64,000 nucleotides of DNA from Laccaria trichodermophora (GCA_018417955.1 JACTVC010000001.1:2728001-2792000), one strand, 5' to 3'; shown: positions 33,216 through 45,038, counted from the first letter of the stretch. Notes: generated from the sequence alone by a model not told the origin. Program-made: numbers and translations.

Positions 33216-35105
33216 TGGGAAGATTATTACCTTGTGGATTAGAACCCCCTTGAAAATTACATTTTTAATTTTGCGACCAGGGCAAGCAGCATCGGCACAC
33301 TGTCGCCTTATCCAATCCATGAACTCATTATATCTTTTTCGTGTTTCCAGTACTTCAGGCGCGCTCGCGGGCTTAGCAACAGGACAGGACTTAACACTCC
33401 TTATACCATCATCGGTTTTCGTGACAAGACCAGTGATACAGCTTGATGTTTACTGGGAAGTATCACTAACTTCCCTCAACGAATGTATAGTGACACCTTT
33501 ACACTGCCAAACTATCTACCCTGGAGGTCTGCATTGACCAAGAGTCCACATCTCCCACTTTGCATGACTATGAGTGCACCGAGGGCAACGTTTTCTTTCT
33601 TTCCTTTTCTAACTTGTGGTGTGGACACAGCTTCCATCACGTCAGGCATCAAGGTACCTATGAACCTCGTCGAGATGACAATAACGCGGTGCCAGGGAGA
33701 GGTGCAGCCTTTGGGCTCTAGCATAAGTATCGGTGTTCTCGCCAGCGTCTCCCAGGCCAACGGATTGCCAACCTGCGAGCATGTTATCCAGGTTGAAATC
33801 CTGAGCTGGCGAATGCATGTTCCAGGAAACGTTCTGGATGTACTTTTTTTGCAAATACCGCCTAACCATCGCAATCATTAAAGAAAGAACGTCAAAATCT
33901 AGCAGTGGGAGAAGTAACCCACCCTGATATTATGTCTTGCAATGGCCAAGACTTCATAATGTTTTGAGTACATGTCTTGTGAACTGGCTACCACACGGAG
34001 AGATCGTGAAAAGCCTAAGGTTTCGCAGACGCTATGGAACCTCCTCAAGTTTGAGTCCAGTTTTTACAAGGCACCCATGTCATAGCTCGAAGGCCTTAAA
34101 ACCACCTGTTCGAGTTTAGACCCTGTAATCAAAGCCTTTTCCTTCGAATCGGAGGAAGTAGAACCCATGAGGGCCATTCGTGAACAAGGAGACCCGCTTC
34201 TAGCCGAAGGTAAAGGACTGTGGATAGAAATATCGTTTTCCTTGAAAGCGGTTACGTTAACCATAATCGTGCCAATGTCTGTTTCCCTCGCACAAGATAT
34301 CTTTGAGCACCTTTGACTATCGGCTTTTCTGCCCCGCGTCCAAAATGGGTCCCCAATTCAAGTGCGGAAGAACCTTCGCGATTCCATGAATTCTCTGAGC
34401 TCACGACGCACTGGAAAGGTCGATCTGTTGGGGGATGAGCAGAGAGGTGATGAGATGGATGATCCCTTTTACTTCAAAGCTTTCCAGACGACGAGCTTCG
34501 GGTCAATCCCTTTCGTGTCGATGCCCGTTCGCACTGGGAAGGTCTGTCCCTCCGAAACTGGCGAGAAACAAGGGGTGGCCGGAAATTGTCACAAAGCAGT
34601 AGTCTCCAAGGTGCATCATCGAGGGAAGCGCGCGAGAAGAAGCAGGGACTTGAGGTCCAGACAAGCTTGTGCAGTGGCAAAGTTCACCTTGACGACATTC
34701 AGACCTCAGTTTGTACGGCGGGTGGTTTTTTTGTCGGAATCATCGTCGCGTCGGGACCGTCATCTTCGAAAAAATAGTGCAGTCTGTGTTAGTGAAGATT
34801 TGGCACTTCACAGATGGTCAGACCGTCGGAGGAGAAGCGAGTTGATTGGTTGAGACGGTGGAAAATTGAACGTTGACTCTCGGAGCCGGGAAAGCTTGGG
34901 GTGTAGTACATAGAGGTCGAGACAGAGTGTACTTTGAGCCGTTCCGAGAAATTACAGCCTGCAACTTTGGAGGTTTGACTCGGAGACGGCCCGGGTGAAG
35001 CAAGGGAGGGTAAGGGAGGACCACATGGCTTATGTAATCCAACCTCGCAAACTGAACAAAATACAAGACCACTTTCACACCCTCCTCAAATTCTGAATAG
35101 TTATT
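33216..35105. other. 1.9-kb region with only degenerate coding fragments
   Basis: No complete gene is supported. Several plus-strand fragments look protein-like but are broken by stops, such as 33980-34310 (EISFSLKAVTLTIIVPMS near the end) and 34362-34853 (FYFKAFQTTSFGSIPF). I do not recognise their origin. They may be relics of one or more dead genes. Confidence 0.45.
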
Positions 35106-35129
35106 GTCCCCTTCGGGGTGACATACGAA

Positions 35130-35160
<31 letters not shown>

Positions 35161-35213
35161 GGCCCCTGCACAAGGATGACACGCTTTCCCGGAGTGGTAG
35201 ACCTACGGGTCTC
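35106..35213 (+). ncRNA. U6 spliceosomal snRNA
   Basis: The U6 core is present base for base: the ATTGGAACGATACAGAGAAG segment containing the ACAGAGA box, then GATTAGCATGGCCCCTGCAC and AAGGATGACACGC, which hold the AGC triad and the internal stem-loop. The 5' stem-loop is GTCCCCTTCGGGGTGAC. U6 pairs with the 5' splice site and U2 and forms the catalytic centre of the spliceosome. The 3' tail (TTTCCCGGAGTGGTAGACC onward) is not the usual short A/T-rich tail, and only a weak TTTT follows at about 35221, so the 3' end is uncertain. An intact core argues against a dead copy. Confidence 0.88.
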
Positions 35214-35377
35214 AATATTTATTTTGTTCCCCTCATGAATATGTACTTACAGTAGGTCTTTGAGTTTGATCTTTTTTCCGATTGAGCTAGCTAGGGAATG
35301 TGTTTTATAACCGATGGAGGTGTAAATAGTTTGTTGGGCCAACACCTTGCCGCTACGTACGTTCGTGAAGGAAAAAA

Positions 35378-35462
35378 GCCTGCCACGGCCTTCAGATTTC
35401 AATTGTGTTCCATGATATAATTTGAGTCTAGATGATGCTCTGTCCAATTGAGCTAGGCAGGC
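35378..35462 (-). pseudogene. tRNA-like Pol III unit lacking a T arm
   Basis: On the minus strand GCCTGCC (5') and GGCAGGC (3') form a perfect 7-bp acceptor stem. A normal D arm follows the 5' strand, and TAGCTCAATTGG matches the A-box consensus. The segment AATCTGAAGGCCGTGG resembles the 3' anticodon arm and start of a T arm of a Lys-like tRNA. The T loop (B box, GGTTCGA type) is absent, and the anticodon region holds about 20 extra bases. A TTTTTT terminator begins immediately after the acceptor stem. It is most likely a decayed tRNA gene. Confidence 0.5.
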
Positions 35463-35636
35463 TTCGCAGTAAGATGGAGCTCCTCTGACAGACATAAGGT
35501 GTTGTGTATTGATCTGGTATTGATTGAACCCATCTGTATATAGAGCAGCCTCTTCCAGCCTAAGAAAATATGATACTTCGAGCCGTCATCCCATCTACTT
35601 ATTCTACATTTTTATCAACCTCCTCGACTCTGCACC

Positions 35637-38082
35637 TCATCGACGTCGTCTTTCAGCAGCTCGCGCAGCCCTTCTCCTCCTCGTCTGCACCTCCCTGTCC
35701 TGCTCCTGCTCCTCCTCTTCTTCCTCGTCATTATCAAAATCCAACTCATCCAGCGCAGCAGCCGCATCCTCTACCGCTATCTCCCCTTCTTCCTCCTCCT
35801 CGTCTTCACTGGCTTCTAAGCGCCGAGCAGTACGACGACGGGTAGGAGGTACTCGGACGGGAGTTTCATCTTCCTCTTCATCCTCCTCATCGCTGAGGAT
35901 AACAATTGGCTGAGCGCGGGTGTTGGTTCCAGTGCTTCTCCCTGCTCGTGCGCTTGCCCTGCTTCCCTCAGCTCCTGCACGGCTCCCTCCAGCTCCCGAT
36001 CCTCCCCAACCCCGTAACCCAGAACGCGCTTCACCCCTCGTCTCCCTCAACCTAGCAAGCGTAGCCATAACTTCCTCATCAACTAAATCAATAACCTCCG
36101 AATCATCAATAAACCCATCATCATCCTCGTCGTCCTCGTCAGTGACATCTTCAGCTTCATCATCATCCGTATCATTTCCGGCACGCGCGTCTTCCTCGTC
36201 CGTAAAGTCAGCATAGATCCTCGGAGACCCAGGTCCAAGCCCTCTTATCTGTGCAGCAGGTATTCCTCCTACTCCAGGACCATGAAACGGAGCCCACCCT
36301 CCATCCCCATCATCCACCAACCACCCATTCTCATTCTGATTCTCATTTCCACCCTCCTCGCGCTCCTCATCCCCCTCCGAGTCCGTCAACCCCAAACGTC
36401 GTCCAAACATCACATCGTCTTCCCCGATAGGCGGCAAATCAGCGACACGGAACTGACCACCCCGACCAGCACCGAACAAGGCGTCCCGGTATCCCTCAAT
36501 CTCTTCAAGACGATCAAGATACTCTTCATTGTCCGCCATCAACATCTCCTCGTCCATCCCTTCTTCATCATCCTCCTCGTCATCATCACGAGCGATATTA
36601 TTCACAGTGCGTAACAAGAGTTGACGGAGTGCACGGCGGCGATGTCGTCTTAAATTCCCACCGTCTCCATCCCCATCTTCGTCGTCTTCATCATCTTCGT
36701 CGTCATCGTCATCCTCGTCTCTATGCCCAGGATACTCCCTGCCACATCTCGAACAAATCCCACCCCAAATCTCATGCATACAATCCAAACACCGATAGAT
36801 ACCCCCGTCTTCTTCGTCCCACCAGCCCACTTCCTCTCGATCGCGTTCTTCTTGGGGTGCTGCGTGGCCTCCAAGACCACCAAGAAGCCCATAAAAATCA
36901 CCCTGGCCCATAAACCCATGTCCATGAGTACGATGTTCAGCCAGAAAGATGTTTTTCCACGGATCAGCGTTGGCTGGGTTTGCATTTGCATTGTCGGCGT
37001 TGTTGTCAGTTGAGGGCCCAGCAATGGGTAAGGGCGCAGGCAAATCGACGAGCGCGCTCCGAACTAGGGCACCAACCATGCCTTTTACGCCATATACTTC
37101 GACTGGCCGAGCGGTTACAACGGCACGGCATAGGGGGCAAGTTTTACGTTTGTAGACATGCTGGTTGCGGCGAAGGCCGTTAAGGAGGTGGGTGACTTCC
37201 TGTTCTGGGTTTTCTTGGCCGGCGTCAGGGGGCGCTGCGGCAGCGGCTGCTGGATCAAGATTTTGGTTCTGGGTAGGTTGATCTGGGGTGGCCGTGAACC
37301 AGCGGACAAGGCATCCATAGCAGGTAATGTGCCCGCATGGAGCGAGCGCGTATGGTTTGTGTAGGAGGTCCAAGCAGATTTGGCAGGTCAAAGATTGTTG
37401 GACGTGAGTAAGATGTGTTTGATGACGTTCGAGGAGCTGGAAAGGGGGAAAGTTGTAAGAGGTGCATGATAAAGGATACAAGGGCGATGATGACAAAGGG
37501 AAGAGCGATGATGATGGGAAAGAGACTGACGTGTTGTTGTGTGGCCAATTGTTCTTTGAGATGGGCTATTTCTTGAGCGTCTGAATTGGATGTGGTACTT
37601 GGCAACACAGCTGGTGGTTGGTCTTTCTCCACATTGACAGGCTGTGGAGTCGGTGTAAGTGATTTTGCCTTTTCCTTTCCCTTGTTTGATGACTATATGC
37701 GCGTAAGTTGAGTAGAGGGAAGCGCAAAAGTGAGACGCACAGTTGGAGCAGGGTCATCGCCATTGCGCTCCATCGAGTCAGACACGACAAAGGTGGCCTG
37801 TGCATTGACCGACTGGGTAGATACAGGACATGAGGGCACCGGGGCGACGCTCCTCGATAGAGAGCGGGTGCGACTCGGACTCATAACAACAACGGAAGTC
37901 TTTTTTTGTTTCCTCCTCCTTTTCTTTCTTTTGTCTTTGGTCGTGGTTGGATCAACTTTGAGCTTCTTTGCATCTCTAGTATCGTCGAGTGCCTCCGTGT
38001 CCGAGGCTGCCCCCGCGTCTGCCCTCCTCTTTTGAGTGTGATTGATGAGAGATGGGCCTGGCGTAGGTTGACGCGACGACAT
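35637..38082 (-). CDS. acidic RING-finger E3 ubiquitin ligase, PSH1-like
   Basis: Three exons (38082-37741, 37692-37531, 37436-35637) give 767 aa. The N-terminal exon is basic and low complexity (KDKRKKRRRKQKK, a likely nuclear localisation signal). Exon 2 holds a short heptad segment (IAHLKEQLATQQH) leading directly into a C3HC4 RING: CQICLDLL, CGHITCYGCLVRW, and a distal CPLC after a roughly 50-residue insertion. A second zinc-type pair follows (CLDCMHEIWGGICSRCG). The C-terminal half is highly acidic, with Asp/Glu runs. RING, a downstream CxxC pair and an acidic tail match yeast Psh1, which ubiquitylates mislocalised centromeric histone H3, but the assignment below E3 is inference. It shares a short divergent region with the transporter gene. 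Confidence 0.82.
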
Positions 38083-38883
38083 GACGGGGAAAAGTGAAGT
38101 GACAATTCACACGGGTACGCGACCACAGAGACAAATAGCGATAATTACTGTGTGAATTTTACATAAAATACATAGAGGCAAATCGAGGGTAGACGCCCCC
38201 TGTTGCACATGTACACAGTATTCATGTTCTTCTCATTCCAATGGCAAGAGTCAGAAGCGGTCTTTAGATCAAGTTCAAATTCAAATCCTGCCACATACTT
38301 AGTCTTACCCGCCACTCTGAAAGACAGCTCTTGAACAAGAACCCTCGCCGCTTCCCGTGCATATGTTCGGCATGCAACATCGGTGTTTGCCCGGATCCCT
38401 GTTGCTATGTATTCATGTCTCTTGCCGCTCTGGAAGACACTTCTTGAACAAGAACTCTCGCTCCTTACCTTTGGGGGCTGGTACTTGCCACGCACAGTTT
38501 ACCCGTACTGCGCAGTGATGCCCGCACCAACAAGTCGAGAAGACGTTGAAGAGCAGATACATGTGAACTTTTTGCTTATAATTTATCTGCACCTTGATCC
38601 AGAAATTGAGAGGTCCCCGCCTATATCACCCTACTGTTATACCACCCAGTCTGCACAACTCTGTATAATGAAATCCAATTTCAAGTCGGTCGGAGTCAAA
38701 AAGTTTGTTCTTAAAATACGCTTATAAAAAAAGACATCCGCATTTGCAGATAATTAAGTTCTATATTTGGACATCAGCATCCGCTGTGAACATTACTTTG
38801 ATGGTCTCAAAGACACAAGACGTGCGGAGCAATATACCACTTCTCAAATACCACCAAGATACCCTTCCCAATTTCCCCCAATC
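38083..38883. other. divergent intergenic region with a 38-bp direct repeat
   Basis: Upstream region of both the RING gene (minus) and the transporter (plus). Two imperfect direct repeats of about 38 bp (38310-38347 and 38428-38465) share CTTGAACAAGAAC. No gene is seen. Confidence 0.5.
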
Positions 38884-40773
38884 ATGAGCTCATCGTCCGT
38901 CGCGACGTGCAAACTAGATGACACGACGATCAGAGATGAAGAGTTTGACTTTGCCTCCAACGCCGTCCTCAAACCCCTTCTCTTTCCCCCATCCACCAAA
39001 GGGGAAAAGGACCATCCTCCCTCTCGAAGTCGTTCCCCATTCGGCCGACGCGCATACCATGAAGACCAACCATACTCCCTTCCCCATTCCCCGCTCATCC
39101 TACCCGCCGAATCAAAAGACAGCCTCATACCATCTTACTACCTCTCCTCCTCCCCTAAATCTCCAGTCCTCCTTTTGGACGTCAAGAATCGCCCTTCAAA
39201 AGGCAAGAAACGAACAGACTCAGCCGCACTCTGGCTGGGGATTTACTTCATGCTCAACCTCACCTTGACCCTCTACAACAAATCCGTACTCATCCACTTT
39301 CCCTTCCCATACACCCTCACAGCCCTGCACGCCTTCTGCGGCTCCATAGGCACCACCGTCCTCTTGCACTGGAACAGGCTTTCCTACCCCGGTGCCCTTC
39401 TAGCCGCCTTCTTCACAGGTGGTCGTCCCCTCAGCTCACCCTCCACCACATCCACCCTTCCGGCCCCGCTCAACCGTCGCGAAAAATGCGTGTTGTTCTT
39501 GTTTAGCATCTTGTACACCGTCAACATCGTCGTCAGTAACGCTTCCTTGAAATTGGTCACTGTACCCGTACGTTCCCCTCCTTCCTTCCTTATCCCAACC
39601 TGTTGACCGCCAGACAGTTCCACCAAGTCGTACGCGGCTCCGCACCACTATTCACCATCTTTCTCTCCGCCGTCCTCCTAGGCAAACACAGCAGCCGCGC
39701 AAAGCTCATATCCCTCATCCCAGTAGTCGCAGGTCTAGGCTTCGCGTACGTTGCCCCTTCCTTCTCTTCCTCCAAACTAACGCTCACGATTTCTTCACAG
39801 AACCTACGGCGACTACTACTTCACACCATGGGGTTTCTTCCTAACACTCCTTGGCACAGTCCTAGCAGCCTTAAAAACAATCCTCACAAACCTCCTTCAA
39901 ACACCCTTCGTACCCTCCCCTACTTCCTCACCTACCACCACGAGCTTCGCAGAATCACTAGCGAACATAACACGTTCTCGTCGCTCCTCCACCGCCTCGG
40001 GAAAACAACTCCAACTTCCCTCAGGGCCCACCTCCTCCTCCACCTCCCTTCTTCCAACGCTGTCATTACCCCCACTGCACCTCTTATACCTTCTCTCCCC
40101 ATTAGCTTTCATGCAGACGACGTTCTTGGCGTATGTTACGGGTGAACTGGATAGTGTGTGGATACACCTCTCCGCACCTCCTCCTTCCTCTTCCACTGAG
40201 GCGGTAGACGCCAACGCGAGGATGGTGGCGATGGGCGCGTCGTGTTCGTGGTTGTTACTTAATGGCGTCCTGGCGTTTTTCTTGAATGTTGTGAGCTTTA
40301 ATGCGAATAGACGGGTTGGGCCGTTGGGGATGGGTGTTGCTTGTACGTGGGTTTCTCTTCTCTTATCTTTTGCTCTCCTTCGAGTTGGGGTTCTTTGGGT
40401 GTTGAGTTGTTTTTTGCTGGTTATTTCGCCCTCTTTTTGATTCTTCTGTCTCTCGTCGTGGCTTTCATCGGTTCTTTCTTTTCTTTGTTGGTGTTGGGTC
40501 TTTTGGTTTCCTGCTGCTTATTTTGTCCTCTTCTTGACTCTTTTTTTCTCTTCTTTCATTGCTCTCTTAACCGTCTTCGCATAACTGACGTTTTTTTCCT
40601 ATTATCACACAGCAAACGTAAAGCAGGTGCTAGCCGTACTACTTTCCGTCACCCTCTTCCAACTCACCATCACACCAACCAACGGACTGGGCATCGCGCT
40701 CACGCTACTTGGTGGGGCGTGGTATACCTCTGTTGAGCTGCAGGAACGGAAGCGGCGTATGCATCTTCCCTGA
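38884..40773 (+). CDS. TPT/DMT-family sugar-phosphate or nucleotide-sugar transporter
   Basis: Four exons (38884-39567, 39618-39745, 39801-40342, 40613-40773) give 504 aa. After a long polar N terminus come about ten hydrophobic helices typical of the triose-phosphate-translocator family: AALWLGIYFMLNLTLTLYNK, the FPYTLTALHAFCGS helix, NIVVSNASLKLVTV then FHQVVRGSAPLFTIF, and the C-terminal NVKQVLAVLLSVTLF and TPTNGLGIALTLLGGAWYTSVEL. The KxVxVxFHQxVR and NxxKQ motifs are family signatures. A polar Ser/Thr-rich insertion sits between two helices in exon 3. It should sit in the Golgi or ER membrane exchanging sugar phosphates or nucleotide sugars; the substrate is unknown. Intron 3 is 270 nt, much longer than others here. 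Confidence 0.87.
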
Positions 40774-42335
40774 TTTAGACCTACACACCAAATCCGACCT
40801 TCTCCCTCCGATTGCGATCGTCCACAAATCTAAATTTCTCCCTCCCTCTCTCTCCGTAGGGTTCTAGAGCCGATCCGAAATTTCAAACGAACAAGAAAGA
40901 AAACAGGTGTCAAGTTCCAAGTACAAGGCGCTCCTTGCTTTCTTTCTTTGTCTCCCCTCGGGTCCTCCTCGTCCGAGACACCGTCATTCGTTCCCCTCTT
41001 GTTCTGAACATTCATGGACATTGAAACCTTATTGTAGCATCATTAGAAACACCAAACACCAGCATCGTCATCAGCATTGTTTTCCGATTGTATCATTACT
41101 TTTTAGACATTAGAAGTCGTATTAGAGCATCTTGCCCACTCTTTTTCATACCATTACCAATACCATACCAACCCACCCTGCAGAGCAGCTTGTACGTAGT
41201 AACTTTATGAATATGTATGTATTTGACTTTCGTGCGTATACTTGGACTTCTCGAGCGGATCTCATGATCATGAATGATTAATGAACGCTTGGGATTCACT
41301 TGAACAAGGCGTAAAAGAATCTCATTATCGTCCGAAACTGTACTTGTCGCAATTCCTCCCTTTTCACAAGGTGCCATACAAGTTTGAGAAAGACAATATC
41401 GAGTAGTGGATCTCTGTGAAATCTCTAATCCAAATCCGTTTGGTCATCGTGATTTCAGATAATCGCCTTCAAGGAAGAACCATTCCACCAGTTGGTCTTC
41501 TTTGTCCTAGCCCGAGGTGTCAGCTAGTGGCATTCAGGCTTGCATAATCAGCTCGCGAGTAGTGCCACCACGGGGCGGACCATCTTCAGAAGATGATTCC
41601 CTTCCGTCCTCCGACGCCACCGAAAAAAAGGTCCACCGCGGACTCGCCCAGTTCCTTGGAACTCCCGCCGACGTCACTAAGTGTATATCAGCTTGACACC
41701 CCTCCACAGCTATTCTCAAAGAAGACGGCCGACCCTCAATCAAATCGAAATCATGCCAACGAGCAAACATCCACGCGGCGATTCATGACCACATACTGCG
41801 AGGTAGAGTGTGTCGTCCGCCGTAAGACGATGGGCTAGTTTACAAACATGTTTATGGTAAACCACCAAAAATCATGAAGGTCGTCGAGAGTTGAACCATC
41901 GTAAACCTCTTCGAACTTTGGTAATAAGTATTCGATCAGAAGGGAAATGCAGACCCCTCCCATGCCGAGCGGAAGTCTTCAACGCATAGCCAGAAACTGG
42001 TCTCGTCTGGACAGTTGAGCATCGTGATAAAATCAAGCAGATGTCGGTAGCATTTGTCGGAGGTCAGGATACCACAAGCATAGCGCCGATGTTGTTGTTT
42101 GAGGACAGGATATGCGACAGGCCAACGGAGGAGAGGATCTTCAGAAAAGGACCGAGGATGTAAAAGTGTAATTGCGAGGCAACGAAGAGGATCATCTTGA
42201 AGAGCTGAAATACCATTGTTTCAACGAAACAACGTTCAGCGTAAAGCAGAAGGAGAAGTTCGACTATGTCTTAGATTCAAGAGTTAGGCGAAGGTGTGTC
42301 ACTGGACTTAATACTCAAGTAAAAGAAAACGATTA
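40774..42335. other. spacer with a possible dead exon
   Basis: No complete gene. On the minus strand about 42200-41940 encodes an open stretch including CYRHLLDFITMLNCPDETSFWLCVEDFRS broken into pieces here as LLDFITMLNC and TSFWLCVEDF. By eye it has the spacing of an RGS-domain helix. A frameshifted continuation (LLIEYLLPKFEEVYDG) ends at stops. It is probably a relic. Confidence 0.35.
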
Positions 42336-44454
42336 TCAAAGAGGTCCGCGTAAAATCTCATCTTCCTTGAACGTCTTTTGCACCTAAAAAACTGTCAGCC
42401 CAAAAAGACGCTTCACCCCAAGCCGAACGAACCTTTGCGAAGAACTCGTCATCAGCCAGCACGCGGACACCAGTGGCCGCCAATGCCTTCGACACGTCAA
42501 GACACGCATTGTGCGCTTCGATAGTCGCGGCTGCCTTTGCGAAAGCGGGCGTATGGTTTCCTCCATTCACCTCTGTCGGGATGGCTGTGGGATGCTGAGT
42601 CTTTCGAAGAGATAGTTGAAGGTGTAGCGGAACATACCAAAGCCTGGATGAAGGGAGGGGAGCGCTAAACCGTGATTGTTATGGAAAAGAAGAAGACCCG
42701 AGAGATTCACGCGAACCGTAAGTCACATTCCCCTGTTGAACAGATTTTCTAATCAGAGATAGGCCAGGCCAGACAACGATGAACGCACGAAATCTGTTGA
42801 GGCACTGGCGATTCCATACTTGTAGTCAATGCTTCCATACTTGTTCAGGACGGTATTTGCGACATTATCGCCTAGTTACAAAGCAATATGATCAGGATGG
42901 ACAACAGTGAATAAAATGATCTTCTGCGCACCTAGGGCTCTGTTTTGGCGCACATCGTACACAGCACCAGGGAAGGTGATGGTCACTTCGCATCCTGTGG
43001 CAAGTGCCGCTGCCCTAGAGAGGGATAAGGAGATGGTGATGAAGAATCTTCAGGTCATACTCAAAACATGGTACCACGCGCTTGGCGGTCTGTTCCATCT
43101 CCTCACGTGTGGGTGCACGAATAAGGCATCTGAAAATGCGAATACTAGTCCACAAATCAGTGCATTGCTAAGCTTTGACGACGTACGAGAACTTGGAATG
43201 GTCAGGAATAACTTATGCAGGAGATTTCAGCCATAGCCAGATAAGAAGCAATCATACGTACTGTTCGGTGCCCAGTCTTTGCCTTCAAAGATGCCCTGAA
43301 CCCGGTGGGTAGGTTTGAGCTGTTGACGTAGTGCGGAGATATTGTTGTACGCCAGCACCGCAGCATCGAGTGCGTTCCTTCCTTCCCATGGAGAAAGAGC
43401 CGCATGCGCACTAAAACAAGAACCACATTGTTGAGCTGTATTGAAACAGAAGATTGGCTGTTGACGTACTTGCGTCCCTTATATTCCACTTCAATTTCCT
43501 TGAGTGCCAGACAGCTGGTGAGGCTGACTGATCCGATAGGACCAGGAGAAGGATGACACCTGGAGCAAAAAATGATCAAACACTGAAACGACTGCGAGAG
43601 AGATGGATCACAAACATGAGACAGACAGACATCTCTTCGTAGGCACCACAATCAAGCAACGTTACTTTACCATGACCACTCTCCTCTGCTGTTGATTCAC
43701 TTTCGAGTAAGTTGGTGGAATGTGCGACAGCAAATGAAGCCATACCGGGAGTTCCAAGAAGGATGATTTTCCCAGAAATGTCGTGCTTCTCGAGAGCGGC
43801 CTTGATTGCGCATGCAACTGCGACGCCTAAAATATTGTGCTGATAAGGACAGGCGTGTGCGAAAACTCCCTAAAAAGAAAGGTTACCTGATATACCAATC
43901 AGATTATGACCACAGGCATGACCGATGCCTGGCAAAGCATCCATCTGACGGATTCACCGTTAACGTAAGACCACAAATTCTCGTCGGAAATACCTCAGAA
44001 TTGATTCCAACAGTCCTCCCACCGACTCCATGAGTAAAGGTGGCTTGCCACGCCGTTGGCAAGTGAAAATGTTTCGTCACTTCGAAGCCGTGGTGGGCCA
44101 TAAACTCAGTATACACGTCGTGTGCATGGCTGATGAGAAAAAAAGCTATCAGTATCAGGAAGGAGAATACATAAACGAGGGGGACGTACAATTCTTCAAA
44201 TCCGAACTCAGGGTGCGCTAGGAAAGTCCACGTCAGCTCATGCTGTCGCCGCACCACAGGTAACTCTCACCATGAATGTCGAGGCTAACTGTCCTCAACT
44301 CCTCGCTTAGTTCCTTGATTTTGGCCTCAATCGTCTCGAGGATGTCGGGTCGATAGATCTCATTGGAACCTGGCCTAAGAGGTGTCGAACGATTTTTGTC
44401 TTCTGGTCGCCATAGGGTGAAAGCTGGTTCCTCTACGTGGGCGCAATGACACAT
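42336..44454 (-). CDS. M20-family peptidase/amidohydrolase (PM20D2-like)
   Basis: A gene of about eleven small exons on the minus strand. In order it encodes the start [12 protein letters not shown], a helix [25 protein letters not shown], the HGFEVTKHF and AWQATF segment, [17 protein letters not shown] (catalytic Asp and a metal-binding His), KIILLGTP and [15 protein letters not shown], the dimerisation domain ([16 protein letters not shown], with the catalytic-site His), [13 protein letters not shown], and the C-terminal metal site [13 protein letters not shown]. Order and motifs match peptidase M20 domain-containing protein 2, which cleaves dipeptides or N-acyl amino acids using two zinc ions. 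The last exon is best joined over an intron so that the protein ends [13 protein letters not shown]. Exact exon edges are hand-drawn. Confidence 0.85.
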
Positions 44455-44793
44455 GGTGGCTCAAGGTAAGCGCATTTGTATCAGCCTTTTGTAGGTATAC
44501 ATCAGATCGGGGACTGGCATCGAGGTCTGGTATGATAACGAGGGCTGGAGCAGTAATGAACGGGTTAGATGTAATAAGACTACAGAGAGTGATTTGGGAG
44601 TTGTTCCCTAAGAATCCCTATCAACACAGCCATGTGCACATACCATCATCATGCTGTTTAAGCGCGCACAGGTTGCTCCCCAACTCCAACCACCTTACAA
44701 GAACTGGCATTGAAGAGACCACTTGCGGTACGAGGCCTAGAAAGTGAAAGGATGCCAAAAAGCTAACACTTTCTCAGAGATAATTGCTGGTTC

Positions 44794-45038
44794 ATGCATC
44801 TCCAAAAATATACATTCGCCTGCTTACTCCTTCTCGTCCTTTTCGTATCGTCTACTGCAGCGTGGAATTACCCACAATGCGAGTTTGATAAGGATTGCAA
44901 GACTGACCAGATTTGCTGCTATCATCGTGGAGTGCGCGCATTCAAATTTTGATCCAGATTCAGAGCTGACCTATATCATAGACGCGTGGGCTACCGCCGG
45001 CTTTGTGCACTACGAAGAAGAAGTGCTCTCTAATGTGA
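44794..45038 (+). CDS. tiny secreted six-cysteine (knottin-like) peptide
   Basis: Two exons (44794-44931, 44982-45038) give 64 aa. Residues 1-23 form a strong signal peptide (MHLQKYTFACLLLLVLFVSS, ending STAA). The mature peptide of about 41 residues has six cysteines spaced C-x5-C-x5-CC-x12-C-x5-C, the arrangement of inhibitor-cystine-knot (knottin) peptides. The intron (GTGCGC donor, GCTGAC branch-like motif, ATAG acceptor) is needed to bring in the last two cysteines; reading through it gives a 52-aa protein with four. That splicing completes the motif is strong internal support. The C-terminal loop is basic (TTKKK). It should be extracellular and disulfide-rich. No function is claimed; knottins include inhibitors, effectors and antimicrobial peptides. 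Confidence 0.72.

Noticed and set aside
33483..33881. Overlapping 120-132 codon frames on both strands
   Set aside because: Neither strand shows a domain, start context or intron structure; probably chance or relic sequence.
42358..42400. Unspliced C terminus of the M20 peptidase (ends KDVQGR)
   Set aside because: A GTTCGT...TTTTTTAG intron gives KTFKEDEIL, in keeping with family C termini, so the unspliced end was not used.
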